From the NCBI RefSeq assembly GCF_900963305.1, contig NC_042529.1, positions 988,001 to 1,052,000 of the forward strand: a stretch of DNA of 64,000 nt. Direction: 5' to 3'. The notes beneath the pieces were generated by a model that was not told where the DNA came from, made no database searches, and saw nothing but the letters and a program-made list of their open reading frames with translations. Origin of the DNA: Echeneis naucrates (Eukaryota > Chordata > Actinopteri > Carangiformes > Echeneidae). The translations under genes and the position numbers were made by a program. Shown here piece after piece: positions 35,095 to 47,897 of this stretch. Position 1 is the first letter of the stretch; each line of letters opens with the position of its first letter.

Positions 35095-37812
35095 TTAGGT
35101 GAGACCTACGCTATTTCCGTTTGACTGTGTGAATGCAGTGTTGGCGGTCTCAGTGTGTGTCGGGGGGGTGCTGCTCCCGCTGTTGGCTGCAGAGTTGGTG
35201 GTGGAGGCTCTGGGAATGACCATGTCAAAGGACGCGTCCGTAGCAGGCTGCGTGAAGTCACAACACGGGCCAATGACAAAAACATCCAACACACAGGAGG
35301 AGGACGGGTTCTACAGCTCAAACTACAATCTACCTGTAGATGTGTGTGTGTAGATTATAGAAATATAGAAATCTGACTTCGGGGTGTGGCTGTAAAACCA
35401 GATTCAAATCCATCTAAATCACTCACTGATTCTACTTCAGATTAGAGTTTCAAACTTTGAAGCGTTTCTGGGTTTCTGCCAGAGTTTGTTCAAATGATTT
35501 GCCTGATAATTTGCTTACAGCTGCAGAGGTGTGCAGGAAAACAGCTATTTGTGTCTCATGCTATATTCAAATGTGTTCCACTGCAAACAAAATGCACTCA
35601 CATTTCCTATTGCTTTGGTGATGAGAGCGAGCTCGGTGGGCTGGTAGACGGAGCTGCGCAGCTGTCCGGTGTAGCCGCTGTACGGAGACACGGGTTTGTT
35701 TCCTGTAACAGACACAGAGACGACAAACATCATTGAGCTGTCGCCCATCAACCCTCCTGAGTCATATCTGCAGCGACCGCCATCATTTGTTTATCAGAAT
35801 CATTTAAGCAGCTTAATCACCAGGAGACCATGAGGCTGTGTGTGATCACTGCTGCAGATGGAGATAAAAGTGTTGCCACACCTCAGTTGCTTTGGAGACT
35901 GCAAACACAAGGTGTGATGTTCCTGATGGGAGTGTTTCACAGAGTGTGTGACAGGGAGGGGACACTCATTACCAGCTGGATGAATCAGCCTCAAACTTGG
36001 CATTTCTTGTCCCAGCAAAATGAATGGAAATGATTTCACCATCAGGGCCTTTATCTGGGGGAGGCGGGGGGGGTGTCATAAATCCAGATCCACAATATCT
36101 GTGTCCTGATTCAGAGGCCTCTTCATATGCAGATGACAAATGTGTTGCCCTTCCTGGATGACAAAGGACCCAACAGACTGATTGTGGGCTTTAAGTAACG
36201 TGTTTCAGCTGAGCCTTATGAACGGCCACACCTTTACAAGGACTGTGTCCTCCAGCTGCTAAAATCAAAGAGAACAGGACAGAATCATCTCTTACTGATA
36301 AATAAAACCGGCAGTCAAACCCTCTAAACATGAACCTCAACCTGCAAACTGATACCTTTAAGATAAATGTAGACAGAATCATGAAATATAAATATCTAAA
36401 AGGTGAAGACAGCTACACCCCAGCTGAGAAAACCTCCCGTACACTTCCAGTAAATCAGCGGCTACACGGCAGACTGTGACTTCTCTAAAATCTGGATATT
36501 CTTTTACTGCGGCATCAGATCCGGTCCAGCTCAGCGGATCAGATTCTGTGGGGTCATCACATAAACAACATTTTGAGGACATTCTGCGGACTGTTTGTTC
36601 TGTTCTGGAGTTTTTGTGGGATTCAGAATCTCACTCATCACGTATCTGGACAAGGTCAAGCCTGTATAATCCCTGATAAGCATATTATAAAACAAAGACA
36701 TTCAATGTTTCCCAACAAACTATAGGTCAGATAATATGATGCAAACTTCCAGGTTTGTGTCTGATGTGTCATATGTTTATTAAACAGTGAAAATGGCGCA
36801 GAGGCAGCAGCGTTCATGACGTACCGTAGTTGGGCTCGTCCATGGAGAAGGCCTTGTTTTCCATGAACATGTTCTGGGAGCTCTGTTCCTTCAGGATCGT
36901 CTCGTATCCGGCTCCTTGCCTCGGGTACAGATCTCCTCCGATGCTCTGCTGGCTTTCGTCATCGCTGGTCAAACAGCAGATTAGAGGGATGGTGTAGATG
37001 ATGATGAACACCCAGGTGTTAGCCACCAAGGCGATGGCCAAGGTCGGGTCGTCCCACGTGGGCTCCCCGTGCTTCTCGTTCCCGTAGACGTACATTACGA
37101 TCCACGCCACCCAGATCCCCAACGACAGCAGGCTGGTGAGGAGGACGCAGGCGGCCTCCTTCCTCCACTGCTTGTGTTTGCCCGCCATGACGGCCAGGCT
37201 GGCCATCAGCACAGCCAGGATCAGGGTCATCACGTAGATCAGCGCCATGACGAAGTCCTGGTTGGCGATGTTGCACGGCGTAGCTGTGGCTCTGGAAGGT
37301 TCGGCTGTGGTATTCAGCGGCTGCTGTGGGTGGCGCACAATCGTGATGATCAGCCACTCCGTGTTGATGACCACCTCCACCAGCCACAGCCCCAGCGCTC
37401 CCAGACACAGAGCCCAAGCCCGGGGGCCGCTGGTGCATCTGGCAAGGATGTTCAGCCGCACACACTGCATCAGGAGGCAGGCGAAGCAGCCGCCGAAGAG
37501 AACGCCGAACAGGAACCGCCGCGAGGTGCAGGTGGAGAAGTCTTTTCCCACGATGAAGGCGAAGGTCAAGCAGAAGAGGCCGGCGGTGAAAACCAGGAAG
37601 CAGGCGTGGAGGGCCACTGAGCTTCTGTGGTTCTTGTCCTTCATGAAGGGCACGTTGGCCAGCAGCGCGATGAACAGCACCAAGGAGAAGATGACCCCAG
37701 TGGCCACGAAGGCCTCCAGCACGATGCCCCACGCCGCACTGAGGTCGCAAAGGTTGTAATACAGGGAGTCCAGGTTGGAGCCGCAGCCCTTGGGGGTGTT
37801 GTTGGCAGCCAT
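35095..37812 (-). CDS. gprc5c: GPRC5C, orphan class C (retinoic acid-inducible type) G-protein-coupled receptor
   Basis: Three coding exons (36825-37812, 35602-35702, 35095-35247) join in phase to 413 residues. The short extracellular start (MAANNTPKGCGSNLDSLYYN) leads into seven hydrophobic segments. Family signatures include DFSTCTSRRFLFGVLFGGCF, VEVVINTEWLIITIVR, WIVMYVYGN and WDDPTLAIALVANTW. An NTT sequon lies in the second extracellular loop. The cytoplasmic tail keeps GYETILKEQ, NKAFSMDEPNYG and SPYSGYTGQLRSSVYQPTE, which match GPRC5C rather than GPRC5B. The first ATG in the open frame, at 37908, is rejected because an acceptor (CACCTGAGCAG) puts the exon start at 37864. The final exon ends in NSVGLT with no likeness to the human C-terminus, so the last exon is the least certain part. 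Confidence 0.93.
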
Positions 37813-38930
37813 TGGCACCCGTAAAAGCTTCACACCGGTTTGGACAAGTGGCTCCAAGCAGCACCTGCTCAGGTGGACAAACAGAGAGAGTCTGAGAAAG
37901 TCTGACATTGAAAGGTCTTAAAAATATCTTCAGATACGTCACCAATGTAGATTAGGATACAGAAGACTACACCCACACGAGTAAATGTGATCCCTGGATG
38001 AGTCAGTGTACAGTAACGTCAAAGTCCGTACTTTTTCCTCAACTCTTCACATGTAATGTGAATGTAACAGGACAGGTCAAAGGGTGTCCAACCTGAGACT
38101 CTCAGCTGAACTTCAAATCAGCGGAGGAGCGACATGAACAAACCTGAACAAAGTAACAAAGTCCCAGTTTCTTGTTTCTGTCTCTTTGTCCCCCGTCAGG
38201 TCCAATTACATCGATCGGAGGACTGTCTCTGAGCCAGATCAATAAAAGTCTGATGCTGGACGTTCGGTCTTTCCAACTCCTGAGTCACCCAGGCAGGCCC
38301 GGCTGGTCCTTCAGTAAACCAAACTTAGTAATATTTGTGTTTTCAGTCAGGGGTGTGACCTCCGATGATTTATGGCATGATGGAAATTTCTTAATGACTC
38401 AAGGTAGAGAGTGGATTTTCATTCCAGTGTGCAGATAAGAATATCTTTAAAATGAAACAGTCTGCTTTATCCAAATATCTCACATACTGGATGTGACTCA
38501 CACGTTTCAAAACCCCAAAAGAGACGAAGGACGAGTAAAAGTTTTCATGTGATGAATGTGAGCAGTGAAAACAAACCAACTGCGACCCTGGACTGTGGTT
38601 TAAGGTTCATTATCGACTTCTGAAAGTTAAGTGGAGAGAACAATCAGACCACAGCCTCCGTTTAGAGCAGTTTCTGAGCTTTTGATTGTGTTTGTGGTCT
38701 TTGTGCTGTTAAAGTTTCTGCTGTTTTTAGAATGAAATGAAATGATGCATTCGTTGGTTTGAGAGAAAAATAAGCAGGAAACTGAACTGACAAGATTAAA
38801 AGTCCTGAGTTCAATATCAGTAGATCTGTAAAGTGACAAACAGAGACTGGAAGGAAATTAAATAATCAGCAGGTTTAAAGCTGCTGACCATCTTCAGGGG
38901 AACAGCAGAAATTGTGATGCGTTCACGTAC

Positions 38931-39000
38931 CTGGCTGTTCTCTGCAGATGAGCTCTGTTCAGACGCTTCTTCTTCACCTGCTGCTGCAGAGAAATCACCC
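38931..39000 (-). other. Probable noncoding first exon of gprc5c
   Basis: A donor (AACAGCCAG|GTACGTG) ends at 38931 on the minus strand, about 1.1 kb upstream of the coding-exon acceptor at 37864. It lies near CT/CA repeats that may sit in the promoter. The upstream limit is a guess. Confidence 0.35.
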
Positions 39001-39163
39001 AGAACAAGACGGACAGAGACAGACTAAGTCAGACAGGAGTTTCTTCTCCTCACTGAATCACACTGATCCCGAATCAGATCCTCTGAAATTCAGCGGAGGA
39101 TGATTAAAAAAAAAGTTTTAAGTCTTTTAACGAGCGTTTCGTCCTGAGCCGAGAGCCGTGATG

Positions 39164-39164
39164 G

Positions 39165-39196
<32 letters not shown>

Positions 39197-39216
39197 TGTC
39201 TCTGTCTGTCTTTCTG

Positions 39217-39258
<42 letters not shown>
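39164..39258. repeat. Compound (TC)n/(CA)n microsatellite
   Basis: CT-rich dinucleotide run with scattered TGTC interruptions passes directly into a CA run. Confidence 0.95.
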
Positions 39259-39545
39259 CTGTTTGCTGTGGTATGTAGAGACACCTGATGGTGAAATCGC
39301 GCAACTTCACCAGTAAAGTTAATGAGAGTGAATTTTGAAGAAACCTTCTATATAAATAGTTTAAATTGATTTAGTTTCACCACGTTTTATTTATTTTATT
39401 TTATTTTTTATTTTCTCCTTCTAAAATAAAAATAAAAAAAAATAAATCGACATTGTGTTTTATTTTCACATGTAAAATAAATGTGCTCCTAATGTTCATG
39501 ATTAGTATTGACTCTGGAGCTGCGGAGTAAAGTCAGCGCTAAAAG

Positions 39546-39600
39546 TTGAAGTCTATGGGAAAATGTCCCCCCTCCTCCTGACGAGTTGCTGGTCTTCACC
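39546..39600 (+). repeat. Dispersed repeat, GAAGTCTATGGGAAAATG family, short copy
   Basis: It shares the core GAAGTCTATGGGAAAATG and the following CCTCCTCCTGA with the copies at 52174-52256 and 58291-58378. The flanks do not match the other copies beyond about 55 bases. Confidence 0.65.
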
Positions 39601-42529
39601 TGTCGTTCTCCATCCGGCCACCAGAGGGCTCCGCCTCCCAGTCAGTCCCCTTCCTGGCCCCGCCCACTCAAACACACCTGTTTCCTCCCGGCTCCACCTG
39701 CTCTGGTCATCGTGTCTTCCTGTTTACCTGTAAGAAGCTTCCTTTAACGCTGCTGCTTCGACAGTCGACACTAAAAACGTTTTCTGGTTTCTCTGCAGCT
39801 CTTTTCTTCAAAATATGTTTTTAAAGACAAAAGTCAAAGTGAATATAAATCCTCTTACTTAAGGAACATCACAAAGTCTAAAAAGCTATTTAAGTGATTG
39901 TGATAGTTGGATGTTCCTTTGAGTTTCAGTCGTAGTCTCATTCTTCTGTCTCCTCTCAGACTCAGTCTTTCTTCCTTTTGTTCAGCCTCTTCCTTTATTC
40001 ATGCTCAGGCTCAGACCGAAGGTTGAGTTCACACTGTTAGCTCTGATCATCTGTTTTTATTTTCTTAATCGATGCCAAACAAAAGCAGTCCTAATGAACT
40101 GACTCCGGTCTGAATGGTCTGCGTGTTGCTGTTTGGTGACTGTTTCCCTTTAAATTGGAGCATCGTATAGAAAAAGAACATCTTGTTTTGATGTTTTAGC
40201 TTCTGTCCTGTGGCTCCCTCCATCTTGGCCGTTAATCACAGATCTAGATCAGATCCATTTTCCACGCCGCCCCTCATCACTCACATCACAGTGTCCGAAT
40301 CTGACCTCCACCTCAACGTCATTTCCTCGGCCCGAGCCACATGAGTTTCTGATTCGCCGCTCCTTGAACCAAAACCCCAGGGAGACATTAGCAGCCTGCA
40401 GTGAATCATCCTTCATCCTGCCGCTGCGAAGGACAAATTCATTCGTCTGAGTTTTCTGTTACAGCAGCAGAGAGTCCAGCTGGAAAAGTAAACACCTTCC
40501 ACATTTCCACACCAATATAAATCAGCATTAAACATTTATTTCCATCTAAAACTCCCACAGAAACAATGCACATGAAGCCACTTTAACAACAGCAGGCCAG
40601 CATGCAGCGAACGTGCTTCAACATTCAGCACATCATTTCTCTTTAACAGGGAATTTGTCTCTTTAACCGGTTTATTCTGCATTTCTTTTCTTTGTGTCAA
40701 CACTTTTAGATTTGTACATGTTGAACATCCAAATTCATCACACCACATAAAAATTAAAAATGTCCAAGTTGCTCAAAATAGCACTTTTTTATCATCTGAA
40801 ATATATTCTAAGTTAAATGTAACTAAACAAAAGTTCCAGTGAAGGTTTATCTCTGTGGATTGCCGTTGCTGTTCAGTTTATTTTCCTGGTTTGAGGATTT
40901 AATAAATAACAGATTGTATTTTAAAAGATGCTGCTTTTTGGAGATTCAGCTCCGAGCTGATGAGGTGGACGTTTATCTGACACAACATTTAGATATTTTT
41001 AGACACCTGCTGGTGTCTCAGGTGTTGTTGCTGCTTGACTTTGAACTTTTAATGAGTTTAATGTATTTATCATCTCCCCTAAATCCAATATCACCCCCCC
41101 CCCTCGTTATTTCAAGCCACCAGAACAAAAGGTCGCCTTCAGCAGAGGCATCGTTGACAGGAGATGATCAGGACTCTTGTTTCTGGCTCTGTCTGCCAGT
41201 TTCCAGAGTTCTGTTTGAATTACTTCCTGTAAGTGTCCGTGAAGTGTGAGCTTCCTGTATTTAGACAAGAGTGTCTGATAGGACAGGTTTGTGACTGTCA
41301 GCTCTCTTTGTCCTCTCGGTGGACCCCCCCCCCGACCCCTGTCACCTGCCGGACTGAATGGGAGCAGGTCCAGGTGTTTGAACAGGCTCAGAGGACAGAT
41401 GGCGGGCTGACGGGGGCCGTGTGACGAGCAGGTTTAACCTTCTCTTTAATGTCCGCCTCTCTGCTCTCTAACAGCCAGCTGGATGTGTGAGCGCTCCAGA
41501 GAGGCTCCATTAAGCTTTAATCAAAGCCTGCTCCGGGTTCTTAACATCATATTACAGCCGGGACTGTTTGTCCGGTCATCTGTCCGAACCCTGCCGCCCT
41601 GATGTCGCCGTCTCTCCACGCCGCCTCTGTTATTGTCAGGCAGCGGGAGGCCTCTTCAAAGAAACGGCGCGTATCTACATCTGCTGGCCGAATCTCAGAA
41701 CTCAGTGTGACGCAGACTGACACAGGGGACACGATGGGGATCCGAAGCCGTGTCTCTTACTGTTACACTAAACACAGCGAGCGCAGGTGGGCGGCTTGTG
41801 TTGGAAACCTAAACCCTGAATGGGAGTTCAGGAAGAACGAGATGAAGGTCAGGAGGGTAAAAACTGATTCAGGCGGGGAAGTTCTTTATGGCGTCGGTGT
41901 GAAAGCTGCACATGTTTGGATATGTGTGACAGTGCGTTGTCTTCGTGTCAGTTTTTCAGTCCATCAGGCTAATCTGTGGTTTGTTTAGCCGGAGCTGAGG
42001 CCCGGTGTGGACGAGTGTGTTTGAAGAGTCTTCACTCCTGCAGCTTAAACAGCAGAGCTTTCGTTTCAGGCTTCATCCAGTTGCATTTCATGAAAAATAA
42101 ACACTCTCCCCGACAGCTGTGGTTTCTGTGCCCGGCCGTTCGCTGCAGAGACGGAGGATTTATTTGCTCGATTGGCTGCGCTCAGCAAGGCGGACTCAGC
42201 ATCCGTAACAACTGCAGAAAATAGCAGCCAGCTGAAATGAAAACTAATTTCTGTTTTTTTTAAAGAACATTAACGTCCCTAAAACAGCTACTGATTTAAT
42301 CCCCGAGAAACTGAATGTTATTCTTTTCTTTTCTCTCACAATCATAAAAAAATATTACTGCCACATTTCTTCCATCTTTGGAAATGAAAACAAAAGAAAA
42401 CAAAAGTTTTTGTTTTGTCAAATTCTGCAGAAGAAAAATAAATACGTTGTCATCTCATCAGATTTACACGTACAAACACCCGGAGAAACTGCTTCAGGGG
42501 CCGTGGGACGATGGGGGGGGGTCACCGGG

Positions 42530-44233
42530 TCACGAGGGCTTTCTGTCTCTGCGAGGTGACGAGGGGGTGGAGTCCCGCTGAGAACGCTTGATGTTCCCGC
42601 AGTAAAGGGACGAGATGGAGGCGTTGTTGGGGGCGTGCTGCTGTGGCAGACTGCGGTGAGGATACAGGGGCCCCCCCCTGAGGAGCACCACATCCCGCAC
42701 GGCGTCCCGGAAAGGCTTACTGACGAAACAGTAGAGGAAGAAGTTGACGGCGGTGTTGAGCATGGCCAGCATGTTGGACAGGTCGTAGGCCAAGTGGACC
42801 CGCCAGTCCCTGTGGACCGAGGACACGTGGAGGTGGTAGATGACCACCACGGTCCTGGGGGCCCACAGTATGGAGAACACAGACGTGATGGCCAGCAGCA
42901 TGGCCGTGGTTTTCCCGAATCGCTGTGGAGGCGCCGACTTTGGCCCGCAGTGGTCGTTGCACCCCTGCTGCCTCTGCCTCACCCTCAGCTTCTGGATAAT
43001 CAACGAGTTCAGCACCAGGAAGATGCTGCAGGGCAGGAAGTAGATGATGGTCACGTGTGACCATATGAGGACGGTGTCCCGCGCCGTCGGCGGGTTGCTG
43101 TTCCTCCACATGTCCGACCACCAGAAGAAAGGAATGCCCGACGCCAGCGACAGCGTCAGGACCACCGCGATGATCTTCCTAGCTCTCTCTGGGTAGCTGA
43201 TCTGGCGGTGGAGGAGGGGGTGGCAGAGCGCCACGTAGCGGTCCACGGTGAGGGGTACAGTGGACCAGATGGAGGCGTGGTTGGCGGCGAACTCAGCAGC
43301 ACTGACGGAGTGCAGCAGGAGCGCCGGGACATCACGGTGGAAAACCGCCGTTTCCAGCAGGAAGCCCACGAAGATGATGAAGAGTTGGGAGAGAATGTCC
43401 GAGCCCGTCACCGCCAGCAGGTAGTAGTACAGAGCCTTCTTGGTGCGGGCCGCCAGTCTGCTCAAAGCCACCGCCGTCAGGATGTTGACTGGAAGAGACC
43501 AGACGATGCCATTTAATATTTCAGCTGCAGATGTGGATTTATTCCCCTTTGGGGACGATCACATGATGTGACCTGAAGGTCAGCTGGTTGGTGTAAATCC
43601 TTCCTGCATCAATACCAATTCGCTGCCATCGATGTTCAGAATGAGAACGGAGCAGGTTATTCCCTCTGTTGGGACATTCTGAATGGATGGATGGATAAAT
43701 AATTATAAGTCCTCAGTAGATCATTAAATAATTAAAAGCTCACGGCGTTTGGTTCTGTTTATCATCTCTCAGGTCCATTAGAACACCTGTAATGTAGCTC
43801 TAACTCACTTCAGTATTGATTCCTTCTGTCGGCTTCTGTTCCCTCTTTTGTTCTAAACAGAGATTTAAAGAGTGTTCTGTTTACAAATCGACTGTAAAGA
43901 TAGCTGAAACGACGCGGCTCAGTTCACATCATTTACATGTCCCTCCTCCTCCCTGATTTACCTGTTTTCCTGATGAGTGAAAACAAAAAAAAAAAAAAAA
44001 AACAATAACAAAATGGTTTCAGACCAAATGAAAGATTCCAGCCTCCAAACTGGCATCGTGTGATGTGTGGTGTTCGGGCGACACCTGGGCGTACCTGGCA
44101 CCCCGACGCAGAGCAGAATGCTGTAGTAGATGACGGGGATGAAGCCCAGCACACATTTGGACCTCTGCGGCTCCTCAGGTCTCAGGTCCAGGTCCTGGTG
44201 GCTGGACGCCGTCACATTGGGCCAGTCGAGCAT
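42530..44233 (-). CDS. gpr142: GPR142, class A G-protein-coupled receptor for aromatic amino acids
   Basis: Mammalian GPR142 senses tryptophan and phenylalanine and promotes insulin and incretin release. Two exons (44095-44233 and 42530-43488) join in phase to 365 residues. An extracellular N-terminus with an NVT sequon leads into helix 1 (GFIPVIYYSILLCVGVPV), and the intron falls inside helix 1. Seven hydrophobic segments follow. Diagnostic positions are EFAANHASIWSTVPLTVDRY (DRY at the end of helix 3), IPFFWWSDMWR, the helix 6 motif LWAPRTV, VHRDWRVHLAYDLSNMLAML, and NTAVNFFLYCFVSKPFRD at helix 7, where the usual Pro of NPxxY is replaced by Phe. The conserved CVLGFIPVIYYS favours GPR142 over its relative GPR139, as does the gprc5c neighbour. 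The start ATG lies 15 bases after an acceptor; an upstream noncoding exon is likely. Confidence 0.93.
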
Positions 44234-47200
44234 GACCTTGGCGCTTCCCCTGAGGAATATGATAAAGACTTTAAATGGTTTCAACATGAGAAATCTGATT
44301 CTGTACTATTTAAACAAAACCCATGAATGGCTTGAAATTTGAAGATGTTGTGCTGGGAAGAAATGTAAATGTAATTTTATTGGACTCAATTAATCTGCCA
44401 CTTAATCATCATTTTTTTTCTGTTGGCTTGAACCCCAAGTTATAAAAATTTTTCAATTAATTATTGAAATAACTGCTAAATATTTTTACTTGACCGATAT
44501 TGACGATTTCCTGCTCAGGAACAAAATGACCTTCATATCAGCGACGGAGTCGACCTGTCTGATATAATATTTCGATGAGTCTGATATGACGAAGTGATGT
44601 TTGAACAAATCATCATTTACAGAAAGCGATGTGCCCCACATTGCAGTAAATGATGTTTGCTCAGCCAAACTGGTGTTTTCCAGAAACCAAAACTGGGTGA
44701 GTCCACACGGTTTGGACTCAGTCAATTAAACTTCAGGTCAACAACAACAGATGGGCGGCCAGCGACGACCTCGCTGCCCTCCACGCCCCCCCACCGCCCG
44801 AGTCATTATCACCTCGTCTCCCCATCCAACCTTTTCACCTGCGTGCCATCCATCCTGTTTTTCTCCGTCTGCCTCTGCGCCTAATTTGCTTCACTCATCC
44901 ATGAAGCCATATTTGGACTGCATTATCTCCCCGAGCTTTCAGTCTCAAACCATTTGGAGATGCCGGGCCAACGTAAACATCATCATGAAGCCACAATCAC
45001 CCTGTTGGTGAAACGGGGCGATCACTGCTGCTCTCTTTGTCATATTTAATTACCAGCATTGTAAAAGCTATTTATGTCCTGAAACCGTGCGCATGCAACA
45101 CAACTGGCACATTTAACAGCCTGAAGCAGGAATGTGATCATAAAAAAGCATCAGTGATTCCTGATGTTTGGTGTGTGTGGTGGCTCTGCGTTCAATTTCT
45201 TAGCTCTTTTTTTTTTATCTTCTTCCACGCTCCGATTTCCAGTTCTCTGAGGACTTTTAGATTTTATTCTTGACCTTGAAAAGGCAGCTGAGCAGAATAA
45301 AGACTTTTCTAGTTAACTTTGGACCCAACAAGGACAAAAAATGCTCTGAAAATATTGACGTTTTAAAACTAACTGGGTAAACTCCATTTTACTGAAGAGA
45401 CATTTGTTCAGTTCATTTTGTCATCTGCAGTCTCCAACAGAAATAATATTTTACATACTCAAAAAGGAAAATCTCTTTTGTTTATTTTGGAGGATCTTTA
45501 TGTTTTAGTCTGACAAAATGTCAGAAGGTTGGCCTTTAAAAAGTCTCTGCGCTCGTTGCATTTGTCTTCATTGTTGTAAGAGGAGTTTTTGTTGGCACGA
45601 CGCCTTAAATCCGGGCTATAAATGAAAGAACACATCCTGAGGAAACAGGACTCCTGAATAATGTGACTTCACTGCAGGTTGGTCATTTTGTTTATCAACA
45701 AAAACATTCTCATATTTCACTTTGTTATGTAATAATGTCCCGCGTGCTGAGATAGGATGTCCTATTCAGTATTAATAGGGGCTGAACTCCCATAGGATAC
45801 TGTACATCATCATCAGAGTGTGACACCTCTTTGTCTCGGCGTCGCTGATGGAAATCATATGAAATGCACATTAACTGCATCGTATGACGACAGGAAGTAT
45901 TTACTTCTGAGCAGCTGCAGCTGCACACATATTACATATCATCAGTATTTTAAAAAGTGACCTTCACAAGCTCGACACAGCTCAGTGTGGCATTCAAAGA
46001 CCAGCGGAGCCACAAAGTCTGATATTTTAAAGGACCTGTTAAAGTTTTTGCTGTTGCTGCATCGCTAAGAGAAGAACGACTCTTTGTTTCTTTCTTCATC
46101 TTCTGCTGAACTTCGTGTGCTAACCAGCTCGCTTGGCACAGGATGTTACTTACACATAATTCCTTCGAGGGTTATAAGTTCTTACAGCTGATCACAGCTC
46201 TTCCTGATTTACTCTGAAGGAGAAGAATGTTTGCTGCGATGACAGAAAAAAAGTCACCTTGCTACTGACCGGTCAACTTCGTCTTCATCTGCTCAGACAT
46301 TTGATCCATTTCCTCCTGAGCTTCATCCGAGGAGCCGCAGTGGGAAAGAGCATCATTATGGATAGAAGGTCGTGATGTTGGCACCAGGGACCAGTAAGGA
46401 CGATCGATATCCCAGCAGCCTCTTGGTTTGCAGCAAATGAAATTGCTTTTTTTTGTTTTTTTTTGCTCCCCACGTGTTTTAGTCTTCTGTGAAGACTAAT
46501 CTCCAGTTCGGTCCCTCTGGGAGCTCCAGAGTCTGGATGTGAAAATGAAGCACTTCTTGCTTCGGAGGTGTTTTATTAAATCCAAAGTCGCTCCATGCCG
46601 GTGAAATGAAAGAACATGCTGACCCGGAAAAAGAGGAGAATCCTCCGAGGCCTGGTTCTCATTAAGAGCCCCGTCTGGATGCTCTTCCCAGGGTTGACAT
46701 GCAGCTGGAGGCGAAGGGACTTGTCTCAGCATGGGAGGGGTGTGTGTGGGGCTTCGGGGGGGCAGACTGAACTCTATCTGTGCTCCACTGACTCCTCTTA
46801 ATTATTCATCAAGAGACGGAGCACCTGAAACAACAGAGTTCGAGGGGGGCGGTGAAGAGGACCCAACAGCATAACTGTACAGTGAACGCGTCGCCGGTTC
46901 TCATCACAGCCAGGAGGATGCGTTCAGGTGCTGGCGGGGAACGTGAATGCCTGGACACACAGAGGGATCGATGGCCTCCATGCAGCACTGACACAAACAT
47001 CTGAGCTGCTGTGGGAAGTTCGTCCATGAGGCAGGCTTGTTAGGAAGATAGGAACCAGAAAACGGTCTGGCAGCAGAAATTACAGACTAATGTAATGACA
47101 AAATGTCTCCTCACAAGATGATTTAGACAGCGAAATAAGAACACTGTGATTCAGTTAATACCAAAGCTCCGAGCTCAGGACAGCGTCAATTATAAAACAA

Positions 47201-47843
47201 TTGGATGTGATCAAATCCAGACTCTCCTCCAGTTTCCTTTAAATAACTTTGATAATAAGACTGTACCTGCATCAACATCTGAGCTCACTGACATATAACA
47301 GCGCTGACAAGAAACAGAAACAGCTCAGACTCTGACCGTCTGTCCTTCTATGGTTGGTCTCCTACCTTCACATCCAGCTGGGGGACGAGCCGTCCTCTGG
47401 TCTCCACATCGCTGCCGGACGCACACCGAGGAGACGACGAGAAGAAGAAGTGGAGTCCAGGCAGCTGGTACATCACAGCAAAGAGTGAGCAGAGCGAGAG
47501 GGGGAGGAAAAGGAGGGGAGGGAGAGGCAGGAGGGAGAGGGAGGGTTGGATGTTTGGATGGAGAGAGACGAGGAAAACCTGATGGAAAACCACATTCAGT
47601 CTGACGGGGAAGAGTCCAGGTCCAGATCCAAGTCTGAACGGAGTGTGAAAAAATACACACAAAGCTCAACACTGACTCAACACTGCAGTCACCGTTGTGG
47701 CGTTGTTGCTTGTTTGTGTACTTGCATGATGATAATGCACAACTGTCAGAACTGCAGTTGGATTGATGAGCTGAGCAGCTTTAAAAACGTAATTCAAGCT
47801 TCAGCAAGAAAATTCTGCACATTTTTACAACCATTTTCCCTAA

Positions 47844-47897
<54 letters not shown>

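Larger units (their letters stand above)
39001..42529. other. gprc5c upstream region and gpr142 downstream region
   Basis: No supported exon was seen. A CT/CA microsatellite (39164-39258) and one copy of a dispersed repeat (39546-39600) are listed separately. An open frame at 41602-41988 on the plus strand has no family resemblance and no supporting splice sites. The part next to 42530 is probably 3' untranslated sequence of gpr142. Confidence 0.4.

Noticed and set aside
37813-37908. Upstream in-frame ATG of gprc5c
   Set aside because: An acceptor at 37864-37867 places this ATG in the intron; the first ATG in the exon is at 37812.
37019-37945. Long open frames of 308 and 183 residues overlapping gprc5c in other frames or on the other strand
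   Set aside because: They are GC-driven shadows of the receptor exon; no family resemblance.
41602-41988. 128-residue plus-strand open frame in the gap between gprc5c and gpr142
   Set aside because: No signal peptide, domain or repeat; composition not protein-like; no splice partners seen.
42635-43060. Plus-strand open frame of 141 residues within gpr142
   Set aside because: Antisense shadow of the receptor exon.
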